The translations under genes were made by a program, and so were the position numbers. A stretch of DNA of 64,000 nt from Rheinheimera sp. (GTDB taxonomy: Bacteria; Pseudomonadota; Gammaproteobacteria; Enterobacterales; Alteromonadaceae): NCBI GenBank assembly GCA_003543135.1, contig DPJG01000006.1, forward strand, positions 208,374 through 272,373, read 5' to 3'. The notes under the pieces were generated by a model that had not been told where the DNA came from, ran no database searches, and saw nothing but the letters and a program-made list of their open reading frames with translations. Below are positions 45,117-54,206 of this stretch, in pieces. How positions within the stretch are numbered: the stretch's first letter is position 1; each line of letters opens with the position of its first letter.

Positions 45117-48092
45117 TCAGAAGGAATAACGTATGGTCAGGCGTACCGACCTTGGCGTCTGGTAGTTCACGTCGTTAAGGAAATCCGGGTTTTGCCCTTC
45201 ATCTTCCAGCGACAAGTCGCCCTTTTCGTCATATTCAGTAACCCGCTGGGTGTTCAACAGATTAAACACGTTCAGCTGCACCACCAGATCTTTTACCGCT
45301 TCCGGCCGGTAACTGACACCGGCATCCAGCATAAAAGTCCATGGCGTGCGGCCAAACTGGCCACGCTGGGTTAACTCTTGCTGCCCATCGGCATTGCGAC
45401 AATACAAAGTAGAAGGTGCATAACGCTCAAACACAGCGTATTCATCTTCATCCACTGAAAATGGCGGGTAGCCAAAACAGCTGACCGGACGGCCGGATTG
45501 CACCATCAGATTCGCATTCAGCTCCACTTCGCTGGTCAGCTGATAACCGCCATACAATTTAAAGGTGTGGCGTCTGTCGTTGGATAAATCACCGTCAGTG
45601 CCATCGACAAAAACTTTGTGGTCAAAGTCGTTGGTAAGGCCAGGCGTGGCATCTTCCAGCCAGCTGTTTACCAAACCTTCGCTGTTGCCTTTGCTTTTGG
45701 CCAGCACATAACTGCCCTGCAGGAACCAGTTATCCTGCTGCGCCCGCTCCCAGAAAAACTCCAGCGCCTGATAAGTGCGTTTGTATTTATCCAGTTGCAG
45801 ATAACTGTTTGGCACTGTAACCCGTTGCAGTACACCATCGCCCGCCACGTCCATATCCATTTCCAGGTCACGGCCCGGGTTTAAGATAATGCAGCTGGCC
45901 AGGGTATCAGGGTCAAAATCGCTGTAACCCTGATCTTCGGCAAAGTCGATAAACGCCTGACGCCCACAATAATCGTCCACACCGTTTTTCACTTTACGGG
46001 CAATAAAACGCACACCGCCTGTCCAGTTGTCCGCCAGCTCACGCTGATAACCGATGATCAGCTCATCCTGCAGCATAGGTTCAAGATTGGCTGAAGCCAC
46101 AGTGGCGGGATCCGGCGAAGTATTACGACCGCTCACCAAAGTATCACCGAGCTTGGCGCCCAGCTGATTTGGTGCCTGGGTTCTGGCATCAACAGTACCG
46201 TCATACAGATAATATTCGGTGGTCACCGCCTGCCAGTTGGAGGCGCGGATATTGGTATTGGCGGCAATTGGAATAAAATAGCGGCCGGCATTGGCAAATA
46301 CCTTGGCACTGCTGTCGCCATTCACATCCCAGGAAAAACCCAGTCTGGGCGCCAGCATATTTTCTGCATCAACAAAAGACACCCCATCACTGTTCAGATT
46401 GTCAAAAGACTCGTTCCGCAATCCTGCGTACAGCAGCAGGTTGTCGCTGACCTGCATACTGTCTTCGAGGTAAATGGCCGAGTTTTTCACTTCATAACTG
46501 CCGGACGGCGTTTCGCGGGTGCGCTTACGCACCACATGAGCACCAGGCGCTACATCCACGCCATTCCAGCGGTCCGGGCTATCCAACGGGGTATAACGGC
46601 GGAAAAACACACCACCGGAATAACTGGTGCCTGCCCGGCTGGAGGTAAAAGTTTCGCTGTCGACGCCAAAACGTAAAGTATGTTCTGCCAGCACCCACTC
46701 GGCATCCAGCCGCAGCGCTTCGCGCTCGTCAGTGTCGGGGCCAAAATTCAGCGTGCGGATATTAATTTCATTCCAGCAACCCACGTCAATCACATCGTCG
46801 GTGCTTTGATCATACACATCCACCAGCGGACATTCGTTGCCGGGTAATGGGTCCGGCGTGGTGTAAGCAGCATCACTGTTCAGTGCGCCATACATCAGAC
46901 CCAGGGTGAAATTCTCCGCCAGATGGCCGGTATATTTACCAATCAGAATGTCACCGCCATTGCGCTCTGTGTATGCAGTGCGCAGACTGCCATGCTGGCC
47001 GGTGTAATATTTGTCATCCGGATTCATAAAAATCTGGTAGTCGGTTTTTTCCACGTTATAAATACCGGTCAGTTCCAGAATATGATTGTCGGTCAGGTAC
47101 CAGTCGATTTTTGCCAGCGCATTGGGCGAATCGTTTTCACTGCGGCTGCTGCGGTCAACCGTATAAACATCACTGCTGTCTTTTTTGCCTTCCAGTAAGG
47201 TAAAAATAAACAGCTTGTCTTCAATCAGCGGACCACCGCCCGACAAGGTATAAGACAGCTCATCACTTTCGTCGTCGGAGCGATATGCCGAATAATATTC
47301 ACGGGAGCCTGGCTCAGCCTGCACCCGGCTAACCACGTTTTTGCCGTGGGCAGTTAATGCTGACGGCGTCCAGACGCTGGAGACATTAAATTTCCAGTCG
47401 TTGCTGCCCCTTTTGGTCACAATGTTAATGACACCACCCAAGGCGCGGCCATATTCAGCGCCAAAACCGCCGGTTTTGACCTGCTGCTCACCGATACCAT
47501 CAAAAGGAACCCGGCCATAAGATAAAAAAGTGCGGGCATTGGTGACATCAAAACCATTGATGTAATAGCCATTTTCCGCCACCGAGGCACCGCCAAAAGA
47601 GGCCAGCTTGCCAAAGCTGGAATCACCACGCACTGTGCCCGGTGCCAGCATGGCCACGTCACTGATATCACGGCCCACCGGCAATCTTTCCAGTTGTGCT
47701 GCGCTAAATACGGTGCTCGACTCCACCGAAGAAGTATCAATCGGGTTAATGCTGCTACCCACCACACTCAGCCGCTCTATCGCCTCGGCCGAAAAATTAA
47801 CCGGTGTACCTGTGCCTACACTGACCTGTACTTCGCGGTTCACACCACCGGCACTGACCTGATAACGGCCGCTTGGCAACTGGGAAAAATTAAAACGGCC
47901 GCTGGCGTCGGCTTTGAGTTCACGCTTAAGGCCGGTATCAAGATTTTTCACACTGACCACAGTACCTTGTTGGGTCTGACCAAAAATAGAACCGACCGAC
48001 AAATCGGCATAAGCCGAGCTCTGGCCGAGGGCCAAAGCCACCAGCGCCGCAACAGCGGACTTTTGTAACTGAGTGAACTTGTGAGTTTTCAT
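45117..48092 (-). CDS. TonB-dependent outer-membrane receptor with carboxypeptidase-like N-terminal domain
   Basis: A 991-aa outer-membrane receptor of the Oar-like type. The signal peptide is about 1-29 (AAVALVALALGQSSAYA). A carboxypeptidase-regulatory-like domain (about 30-100) precedes the plug (about 110-230, with VAENGYYINGFDVTNA and GAEYGRALGGVINIVTKRG) and a 22-strand-type barrel ending in the outer-membrane signature RLTIRYSF. It would bind and import an oligomer too large for porins; the neighbours suggest cyanophycin fragments. GGAG lies six bases before the ATG. It leads the four-gene run to iadA and follows the LuxR-type gene across a 301-bp control region. Confidence 0.94.
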   Translation of the reverse strand: MKTHKFTQLQKSAVAALVALALGQSSAYADLSVGSIFGQTQQGTVVSVKNLDTGLKRELKADASGRFNFSQLPSGRYQVSAGGVNREVQVSVGTGTPVNFSAEAIERLSVVGSSINPIDTSSVESSTVFSAAQLERLPVGRDISDVAMLAPGTVRGDSSFGKLASFGGASVAENGYYINGFDVTNARTFLSYGRVPFDGIGEQQVKTGGFGAEYGRALGGVINIVTKRGSNDWKFNVSSVWTPSALTAHGKNVVSRVQAEPGSREYYSAYRSDDESDELSYTLSGGGPLIEDKLFIFTLLEGKKDSSDVYTVDRSSRSENDSPNALAKIDWYLTDNHILELTGIYNVEKTDYQIFMNPDDKYYTGQHGSLRTAYTERNGGDILIGKYTGHLAENFTLGLMYGALNSDAAYTTPDPLPGNECPLVDVYDQSTDDVIDVGCWNEINIRTLNFGPDTDEREALRLDAEWVLAEHTLRFGVDSETFTSSRAGTSYSGGVFFRRYTPLDSPDRWNGVDVAPGAHVVRKRTRETPSGSYEVKNSAIYLEDSMQVSDNLLLYAGLRNESFDNLNSDGVSFVDAENMLAPRLGFSWDVNGDSSAKVFANAGRYFIPIAANTNIRASNWQAVTTEYYLYDGTVDARTQAPNQLGAKLGDTLVSGRNTSPDPATVASANLEPMLQDELIIGYQRELADNWTGGVRFIARKVKNGVDDYCGRQAFIDFAEDQGYSDFDPDTLASCIILNPGRDLEMDMDVAGDGVLQRVTVPNSYLQLDKYKRTYQALEFFWERAQQDNWFLQGSYVLAKSKGNSEGLVNSWLEDATPGLTNDFDHKVFVDGTDGDLSNDRRHTFKLYGGYQLTSEVELNANLMVQSGRPVSCFGYPPFSVDEDEYAVFERYAPSTLYCRNADGQQELTQRGQFGRTPWTFMLDAGVSYRPEAVKDLVVQLNVFNLLNTQRVTEYDEKGDLSLEDEGQNPDFLNDVNYQTPRSVRLTIRYSF

Positions 48093-48393
48093 GTGATGCT
48101 CCAGCGGTGCCCTGACAGTACTTTGCCGTCATTGTTATCAGCAGATTTGCCTGTTCCTTATCCTGTGGTGAGACGCATCGGGGTTCAGCACAAAAAACCA
48201 CCAGCTGCATATCACCATTTGATAATACAAGCTTGATTCAAGGGCTTATATATCCAGTTAGGAATAACAGCGGCGCTGTTAACTTGCTGAAAAAACCAAC
48301 CACTATCCCTTTGGCGATAGAAAATCTGGCAGGCGGCTCAATGGTTGCGCCGGGCAAAAACCGCCAGAGCGCCCAACTGCAGCAGCGCCAGGC
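48093..48393 (-). other. Control region between the LuxR-type gene and the receptor gene
   Basis: No gene. Contains the 17-bp dyad (48265-48281), a second short palindrome CTTGATTCAAG (48232-48242), and a TATTAT -10 candidate (48227-48222, minus). No T-run follows the dyad on the minus strand, so it does not look like the LuxR-gene terminator. About 100 bp of leader precede the receptor ATG. Confidence 0.55.
48265..48281 (-). promoter_or_regulatory. 17-bp perfect dyad, candidate operator of the receptor operon
   Basis: TAACAGCG-G-CGCTGTTA is a perfect inverted repeat. Its centre lies about 58 bp before the start point expected from the TATTAT element at 48227-48222, where LuxR-type activators commonly bind. 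The adjacent LuxR-type gene is the obvious candidate regulator. Confidence 0.5.
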
Positions 48394-49296
48394 TTAGAGG
48401 CTGGTTTTCATACGGGGCGATTGGGCTTGCTGATATAACGCCAGCGGATCTGTTTGCTCGTCTGGGCGGGCAAAAGGAATGCAATTGATAAACAACGAAA
48501 AAAGTTCGGCCTGCGAACCTATCTCCAGCTTGCGGTAAATATTTTTGCGGTGAATTTTAACTGTGCCATCTGAGGTGTTGAGTTTTTCCGCCGTCAGCGC
48601 CGACGAATACCCCCTGAGCAGGTACAACAACACATCCCGCTCCCTTTTGGTCAGCAGTGAGCTGGCAAAATTGCTTAAGGTGCATTCCACCTGTAGGTGG
48701 GTATTGTCGTCGCTGTGTCGCTGTGGCAAATGTGCCGCCAGCTGGTAATGCCGGCTTAAGGCTGCCGACAATAACGGCAATATCAGCCGCAGCGCCATTA
48801 AATCAGCCGCAGTAAAATCATTGCTGTGAATATTGCGCTGCATAAAAAACACCAGGGCGGTGTCATCATCAATACGCCACAGCACGTCAATAGAATCGGC
48901 CACACCGGTTTTGGAATAAAAACTCTGATAATAGGGGCTGGAATAAAAGTCATCAGGCGCAATGTCACGCAGCCAATAAGCGCCGCTGTCGCAGCCCTGC
49001 AAAAACAGCCGGTATTGGGGGTCCAGCGCATAAGGGCCGGTGGAATAAATATCAGCATCCACCTGACGGGCCACCGGATGAAACCTGTGCAATAAACTCA
49101 AAGGTTTTTGCTGACGATAAAACACCAAAGCGCCGCAGGAATCCGTGGGGCAGACAAAATCCAGCACATCCAGTACTGCTGCAATCAGTCCGGCTTTGCC
49201 TACGTCCTGCTGCACCCGCGCCAGTGCAGCTACTAATGCTGGCTCCAGTAAAATGCCAAGATGCCCCTGATAATGTTTGGTAATTTGCGGATCCAT
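48394..49296 (-). CDS. LuxR-family transcriptional regulator
   Basis: A 300-aa regulator. A unique N-terminal ligand or protein-interaction region (about 1-210) is followed by a C-terminal LuxR helix-turn-helix (about 220-280): LLTKRERDVLLYLLRGYSS, LNTSDGTVKIHRKNIYRKL, ending in ELFSLFINCI. No REC or autoinducer domain is evident; the type is often linked to catabolic genes. It stands just upstream of the receptor-peptidase-transporter-dipeptidase genes on the same strand and probably controls them. Confidence 0.88.
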   Translation of the reverse strand: MDPQITKHYQGHLGILLEPALVAALARVQQDVGKAGLIAAVLDVLDFVCPTDSCGALVFYRQQKPLSLLHRFHPVARQVDADIYSTGPYALDPQYRLFLQGCDSGAYWLRDIAPDDFYSSPYYQSFYSKTGVADSIDVLWRIDDDTALVFFMQRNIHSNDFTAADLMALRLILPLLSAALSRHYQLAAHLPQRHSDDNTHLQVECTLSNFASSLLTKRERDVLLYLLRGYSSALTAEKLNTSDGTVKIHRKNIYRKLEIGSQAELFSLFINCIPFARPDEQTDPLALYQQAQSPRMKTSL

Positions 49297-49460
49297 CAGC
49301 AGGGCCTTATCGGTGAAAGTAAGGGTGAAAATAAGTTAAATTGCAGCGGTTTCATCATCAGCACAATTCGGGCACAGAGCAGACAAAATTCACATAAATG
49401 CCCCCCAACTGCAAGTGCGACTTTGGTGCTATAACGCACAGCAGCAACAGTCTGTCGTGC

Positions 49461-50987
49461 TTACTCCGCCTTCAGCGCCTGTGGTGCGACAGCAAAGCCG
49501 CGCCAACCGGAGAACAACAACCACAAACCACAACACAGCAGCCAATTAAAGACAAATAACTGGCTTAGTGACCAGGGCAATATCAGCAGCCAGCTTTGTA
49601 ATATCAGTAACAAAGAAGCCAGCACTGTGGCGCCAGCTAAGGCCGGCACCAGCACAGCCAGCAATTGTTGCCAGCGACCGGGTTTAAGCCGGGTGAGCGC
49701 TGCTTTGATGCCAAGCCAGATCATCCAGCAGCTGACTAAACCAAAGCTCAACAACACTAAACGCAGTATCTCACCGGCATAGAGCGACTGGTGCAGGCCG
49801 TATCCAAGCTGACGCAGCTGTGCCAGCGGTTTGTCGCCCGCCTGCTCAACCTTGGTTATTGCTGAGGATGATGCTGAAGCTATTGCGGCTGGGAATGGCT
49901 GCCACTGCCGGTTGTCAGCAAGCGCAAACAACAGCGTCTGTGGCTGATTGCCGACTCTGCTGGCAGCACTGCTGCTCAGAAGCACTGTGCTTTGTGGCCG
50001 GCCTGGTGCAGTGATACTGATTTTGCCTACCGCATTGCCGTCAAAAGCCTGTGCTGCCGCCAGCAACATAGGTGCTAAATCGGGCGCAGGTGCAGCCCCG
50101 GATCCCGACCCGGCTTCGGCCACAGCAGTTTCTGCCGCAGGCTGAGCCAGCGGAAATAACTCGGTGTAAAACTGATAAGGGTTTTGCGGATACAACAGCT
50201 GCTGCGGTGCGCTGTTTTCACTGAACATCTGGGTTAACCAGCCGCTGAGGGCAAACAACAGCGCAAAAGGCAGGGTGAACAAAGCCAGCTGCTGATGCCG
50301 TCGCCTTGCTATTGCACGCTGATGGTTTTGCAGATGCTTTTTCTGCGCTGTTGACGACAGTTGCTGGCCCTTTGCACAAACAGCTGGCACAGGTTGAAGC
50401 GGCCTGAATAAAGTGCGCCACTGGCCTTTGAGGCTTAATAACCCACTGATAGTTAACAATAACCATAATAAAGCGGCAAAAGCGACCAGGCTGCGGCTGT
50501 GCTGACCGGCCAGCTGCAGCAAATTAAAATGCAGCTGAAAAAACCAGCCGCCCAGCTGATGTTCAGTCGCGCCAAATCTTAATGGCCTGGGCTCAAGCAA
50601 AGGCTCGCCTGTGTGCGGATGCAGATATTGTTGTATCAGCGCGCCCTGGCGGATGGCTCTTTGTTTGCTGCCTTGCTGCTCTGATTCTGGCGCAAGCTGC
50701 CAATGCAATTTCAGATAGGGCGAGCGCTGCTCTGGCAATTCGATATACCAGTGCTGTGCTGTGGCGGCATTTTGCTGTAAATGACGCAGTGCCAGCGCTG
50801 TGCTTTGTGGTGCTTCAGGAAGCCTGGCTGGCAGGCTCAGGCCAGCCCTTGTTTGCAGCTGCAGCGTATCCAGCTCAGCGCGGTAAAAACTGACAGAGCC
50901 GGCAAAAATAATCAGCCACAATAACAACGCCAACCCAAGCCCCAGATACAGATGCAGCTGAGCTAACCTTTGCAAAAAACCATTCAT
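49461..50987 (-). CDS. PepSY-domain membrane protein
   Basis: A 508-aa inner-membrane protein of the PepSY-associated TM (PiuB-like) family. TM1 is at about 9-30 (YLGLGLALLLWLIIFAGSVSFYRAEL) and is followed by a periplasmic PepSY region and three more membrane spans. Conserved features are LHFNLL near a second helix and LGYGLHQSLYAGEILRLVLLSFGLV. The family is often linked with iron/siderophore reduction. The ATG at 50987 begins the typical N-terminus; an in-frame start at 51086 would add a Cys/Arg-rich leader and is rejected. It is the last of three minus-strand genes with the small membrane protein and the FG-GAP protein. Confidence 0.85.
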   Translation of the reverse strand: MNGFLQRLAQLHLYLGLGLALLLWLIIFAGSVSFYRAELDTLQLQTRAGLSLPARLPEAPQSTALALRHLQQNAATAQHWYIELPEQRSPYLKLHWQLAPESEQQGSKQRAIRQGALIQQYLHPHTGEPLLEPRPLRFGATEHQLGGWFFQLHFNLLQLAGQHSRSLVAFAALLWLLLTISGLLSLKGQWRTLFRPLQPVPAVCAKGQQLSSTAQKKHLQNHQRAIARRRHQQLALFTLPFALLFALSGWLTQMFSENSAPQQLLYPQNPYQFYTELFPLAQPAAETAVAEAGSGSGAAPAPDLAPMLLAAAQAFDGNAVGKISITAPGRPQSTVLLSSSAASRVGNQPQTLLFALADNRQWQPFPAAIASASSSAITKVEQAGDKPLAQLRQLGYGLHQSLYAGEILRLVLLSFGLVSCWMIWLGIKAALTRLKPGRWQQLLAVLVPALAGATVLASLLLILQSWLLILPWSLSQLFVFNWLLCCGLWLLFSGWRGFAVAPQALKAE

Positions 50988-51137
50988 CCGGAGAAACCGC
51001 CCTGTCTGCACTCTGCGCACTCTGCTGGTGCTCTGTACTCTGCACAAACCGCAGCCTCTGCAGATACGGCGCCCTCTGCGCCCCACTCACAGCCGCAGCA
51101 GCACAAAGCCTTTAGTTTAAACCGGGAGCTCAACAAA

Positions 51138-51428
51138 TTAACGCAACCACCATGGCAAAGTGCATAACAGGCAAATCAGCAGGTACAACACAAAACCGCG
51201 CCAGGAACGCGGCCATAACGCCGGTAACAGCAAAAGCAACAGCAGCAAAGGGCCGAAAAAACTGGCAGCTATCACAGCTTCGGTCGGCACCAGCCAAACG
51301 CTGAACAACCAGGCCAGCAGCGCCGACACCGGCGCCAGTAACAGCGCGCCGCACCCCAGCAGTAACAGGCTCCGCAGCAGCATAGAGCGGTACAAAGTGC
51401 GAACCACAGAATGAAACCTGGTACTCAT
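51138..51428 (-). CDS. Small hydrophobic membrane protein
   Basis: A 96-aa protein with about three helices (LLLRSLLLLGCGALLLAPVSALLAWLF, AASFFGPLLLLLLLLPALW and FVLYLLICLLCTLPWWL). It is extremely Leu-rich. Start uncertain: an ATG at 51428 or a GTG at 51446 touching the FG-GAP gene stop. It sits between the FG-GAP and PepSY genes and may be a small subunit of that unit. The 150 bp before the PepSY gene are rich in CTCTGC motifs and hold no gene. Confidence 0.6.
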   Translation of the reverse strand: MSTRFHSVVRTLYRSMLLRSLLLLGCGALLLAPVSALLAWLFSVWLVPTEAVIAASFFGPLLLLLLLLPALWPRSWRGFVLYLLICLLCTLPWWLR

Positions 51429-51446
51429 CAAAAGCCGCTGCTGCAC

Positions 51447-53027
51447 TTATTGCTGCCACAGCAGTTGCAGCTGATTATTCAGCTCTGGCTGCGTTTCCTG
51501 ACTGCCATAAGGCAACACCAAATCTTCTTTACCGTCATTGTTTAAGTCAGCCACCAACGCTTCCATACCCCGTTTTGGCATCGGCAGCTGCTGTTTGCTG
51601 CTTTTTTCGCTGAAAATTTTCGCGCCCACCGGCCCATAACTGCGCAAAGTGTTGTCGCCATCGCCCACCACCAGCATGCTTTGGCCTTGTGCAGTTTTCA
51701 GCACTGTCGCCAGCGGCATATTCACCGAACCACTGCCAATGCTGATTTCAACAGTAACATCCTGCTGATACACAGCTTTGTTGCCAAAGCTGCCATCCGG
51801 CTGTTGTTTGTAAAATTGCAGCTCAACGTTGGCGGTACCGGCCACCAGAGCGCGGATAATAGATCGCACGCCAATTTGCGCCGCCGGGGTATAAAAATCT
51901 AATTTTTTGTCGTTGTCTAAGTCAACAAAACGCACATCAAACTGCACGCCCGAGGTATTAATTTTATGCTGCGGCTGCTGCGGGAACTGCACGCCCGTTG
52001 TGGTTTTTTCACCATAATGCAGCTGATAAGTATAATTTTGCTCCATCACATCGACATAAAACTGCTGCTGCACCACTAAGTCGACCACACCGTCGCCGTT
52101 AATATCGGCCAACCGTTCCAGCCTGGAAATTTTCAGGCCCTGATAACTGCGGCCATCCCCGCCACGCAGCTGCGCCTGATTGTCGGGCGTTAAGCCAAGC
52201 CCCAGCTGCTTTTGCTCGGCCCTGGTGACAAAACTGCCGCCAGCTTGCTGATAAAACACCACTAAAGAGTCGTCTTTGGCAAAGGCAATATCGGTGTAAC
52301 CGTCCAGATTCAGATCCGCCAGCAATGGCTTGCGGGCAATATAAGTGGGCTCGTCATCAAAAGCCTGCATCTGACTGTCAATTGGCAAACTAAAATGGCG
52401 GAAGCTGCCGTCGCTCTGCTGCATCCACAGCTGATACGCATTAAAGTCTGGTAATAAAAAATCGCTGAGGCCGTCCTGGTTTAAATCAAAACTAAAATCG
52501 AGCAGTTTCAGCCGTTTTGTATCGACCACCCGGTATAACGAGCTGCTGGTAAATAATGAGCGCCATTCCCCGTCCTGCGTTGTGCTGCCATTTTGCGAAT
52601 GTGGCAATAACGGTGCTTTTTCACTGCCGCTGCGTTGTTCTGCGGTATTAAGTAAATTCTGGCTCTGGCTGGCCGGCGGCGCCTGTGTAGCCGGCTGATA
52701 ATGCAATACACCTTCGGTGCTCAGCACCACCAGCTGGCCGCCACTAAAACCGGCCAGATTCGCCTGCTGAAAAAACTGCGCTTTTTGTGGAATGGCCAGC
52801 TGACGTGCGCTGTTGTTGGTTAAATCCACCGCGCTTAACCAGCGATATTCGCTGTTATGGCCTGTCACCAGCAAAGTGGGGTTATTGCTGAGTTTAAGGA
52901 GCTGACCATTGGCCGGATGCTCCAGCGGCACTGTGATTGCGGTAAAAGCAGGTGCCGCCAGCGCCTGACCGGCCACCAACAAGGCGGAACACAACAGCAG
53001 AGGATAATGGATAAACTGATATTGCAT
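51447..53027 (-). CDS. Secreted FG-GAP/VCBS-repeat protein
   Basis: A 526-aa exported beta-propeller-like protein. The signal peptide is about 1-24 (LLLCSALLVAGQALA). At least five Ca-binding FG-GAP/VCBS-type repeats are seen: FSFDLNQDGLSDFLLPDF, LADLNLDGYTDIAFAKDD, LADINGDGVVDLVVQQQ, VDLDNDKKLDFYTPA and VADLNNDGKEDLVLPYGS. Such domains mediate adhesion, matrix binding or protein contacts. The ATG has AGGGAG six bases upstream. It leads the unit with the small membrane protein and the PepSY protein and is divergent from ylqF. Confidence 0.88.
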   Translation of the reverse strand: MQYQFIHYPLLLCSALLVAGQALAAPAFTAITVPLEHPANGQLLKLSNNPTLLVTGHNSEYRWLSAVDLTNNSARQLAIPQKAQFFQQANLAGFSGGQLVVLSTEGVLHYQPATQAPPASQSQNLLNTAEQRSGSEKAPLLPHSQNGSTTQDGEWRSLFTSSSLYRVVDTKRLKLLDFSFDLNQDGLSDFLLPDFNAYQLWMQQSDGSFRHFSLPIDSQMQAFDDEPTYIARKPLLADLNLDGYTDIAFAKDDSLVVFYQQAGGSFVTRAEQKQLGLGLTPDNQAQLRGGDGRSYQGLKISRLERLADINGDGVVDLVVQQQFYVDVMEQNYTYQLHYGEKTTTGVQFPQQPQHKINTSGVQFDVRFVDLDNDKKLDFYTPAAQIGVRSIIRALVAGTANVELQFYKQQPDGSFGNKAVYQQDVTVEISIGSGSVNMPLATVLKTAQGQSMLVVGDGDNTLRSYGPVGAKIFSEKSSKQQLPMPKRGMEALVADLNNDGKEDLVLPYGSQETQPELNNQLQLLWQQ

Positions 53028-53225
53028 GACAAACTCCCTGTGAATCGCACCACATGATACGCAGCTTACGCCCTTTCAGAGCGGCTAAAATGTAACAAAT
53101 TCAATATCAAAGCTAATAATTTTTTACTTATGGCCAAAAGCTGCCGGCACAAGCCGAAAAAAAGCACGGCCAGCACAGGCCAGACAAGGTAAACTAACGG
53201 CATTATTTTTACGGTGAGTGTTGTT

Positions 53226-54161
53226 ATGTCGATTAACTGGTTTCCTGGCCATATGCACAAGGCGCGTAAAGAAATCGCCGAAGTGATGCCGCAGGTTGAT
53301 GTCATTATTGAAATGCTGGATGCCCGCATTCCGTTTTCCAGCGAAAACCCATTGGTGCCTGAGCTGCGCGGTGATACCCCATGTATTAAGGTGCTGAATA
53401 AAGCCGATTTAGCCGACCCTGCCATTACCAAACTGTGGCAACAGCATTTTGAACAACAGGCCGGTGTCAAAGCTATTCCGATCAGCCAGCAAAACCCGGA
53501 GCAAATCAGGGCCTTACTGGATTTATGCACCGAGTTATTGCCGGAGCGTAATTTTGAAGTGCGCGGCGCCCGCGCCATGATTATGGGTATTCCAAACGTC
53601 GGTAAATCGACCCTGATCAATACCTTAGCTGGCCGTATTATTGCCAAAACCGGCAACGAAGCTGGCGTGACCAAAGCACAACAAAGGATCAAACTGGAAA
53701 ACGGTGTGATCTTAACCGATACCCCGGGCTTTTTATGGCCCAAATTAAGCCCGGCCAGCTGTGGTTACCGTTTAGCGGTGACAGGTGCCATTAAAGACAC
53801 CGCCTTTGATTACGCCGACATTGCCATGTTTGCCGCCGACTATCTGCTGAAAACCTACCCTGAACAAGTGATGGCACGTTATCAGCTCAAAGAGCAACCG
53901 GAAAACGATTTGGCCTTGTTAGATGCCATAGGCCAGCGCCGTGGTTGTATGGTCAAAGGTGGTGTGGTGGATTTAACCAAAGCCGGCACTATTCTGATCA
54001 CCGAATTACGCGCCGGTTTATTTGGCCCTGTCACGCTGGAAACACCAGAGATGGTGACACAGGAATTGGCCGATGCTAAGTTAGAGCAAGCCCGCATCGA
54101 AAAAGAAAAAGCCGAACGCGAACAAGAACGTATCAGAAAAGCCAAAAAGAAATACCGCTGA
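53226..54161 (+). CDS. ylqF: Ribosome biogenesis GTPase YlqF/RbgA family
   Basis: A 311-aa circularly permuted GTPase. NWFPGHMHKARKEI opens the protein, the G4-like VLNKAD comes first, then the G1 P-loop GIPNVGKST (about 120-128) and G3 DTPG. The C-terminus is a charged, Lys/Glu-rich helix (AKLEQARIEKEKAEREQERI). In Bacillus the family matures the 50S subunit; YlqF-like proteins also occur in some proteobacteria. The ATG at 53226 has GGTGAG seven bases upstream; the in-frame GTG at 53214 is part of that site. Confidence 0.92.
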   Translation: MSINWFPGHMHKARKEIAEVMPQVDVIIEMLDARIPFSSENPLVPELRGDTPCIKVLNKADLADPAITKLWQQHFEQQAGVKAIPISQQNPEQIRALLDLCTELLPERNFEVRGARAMIMGIPNVGKSTLINTLAGRIIAKTGNEAGVTKAQQRIKLENGVILTDTPGFLWPKLSPASCGYRLAVTGAIKDTAFDYADIAMFAADYLLKTYPEQVMARYQLKEQPENDLALLDAIGQRRGCMVKGGVVDLTKAGTILITELRAGLFGPVTLETPEMVTQELADAKLEQARIEKEKAEREQERIRKAKKKYR

Positions 54162-54206
54162 GTCGGCACCTTAAAACCCAACTCAGCCCAGATAATGGAG
54201 TGAGTT

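Noticed and set aside
50875-51090. Short ORF before the PepSY gene
   Set aside because: Overlaps the PepSY N-terminus in another frame and consists of CTCTGC-rich low-complexity sequence.
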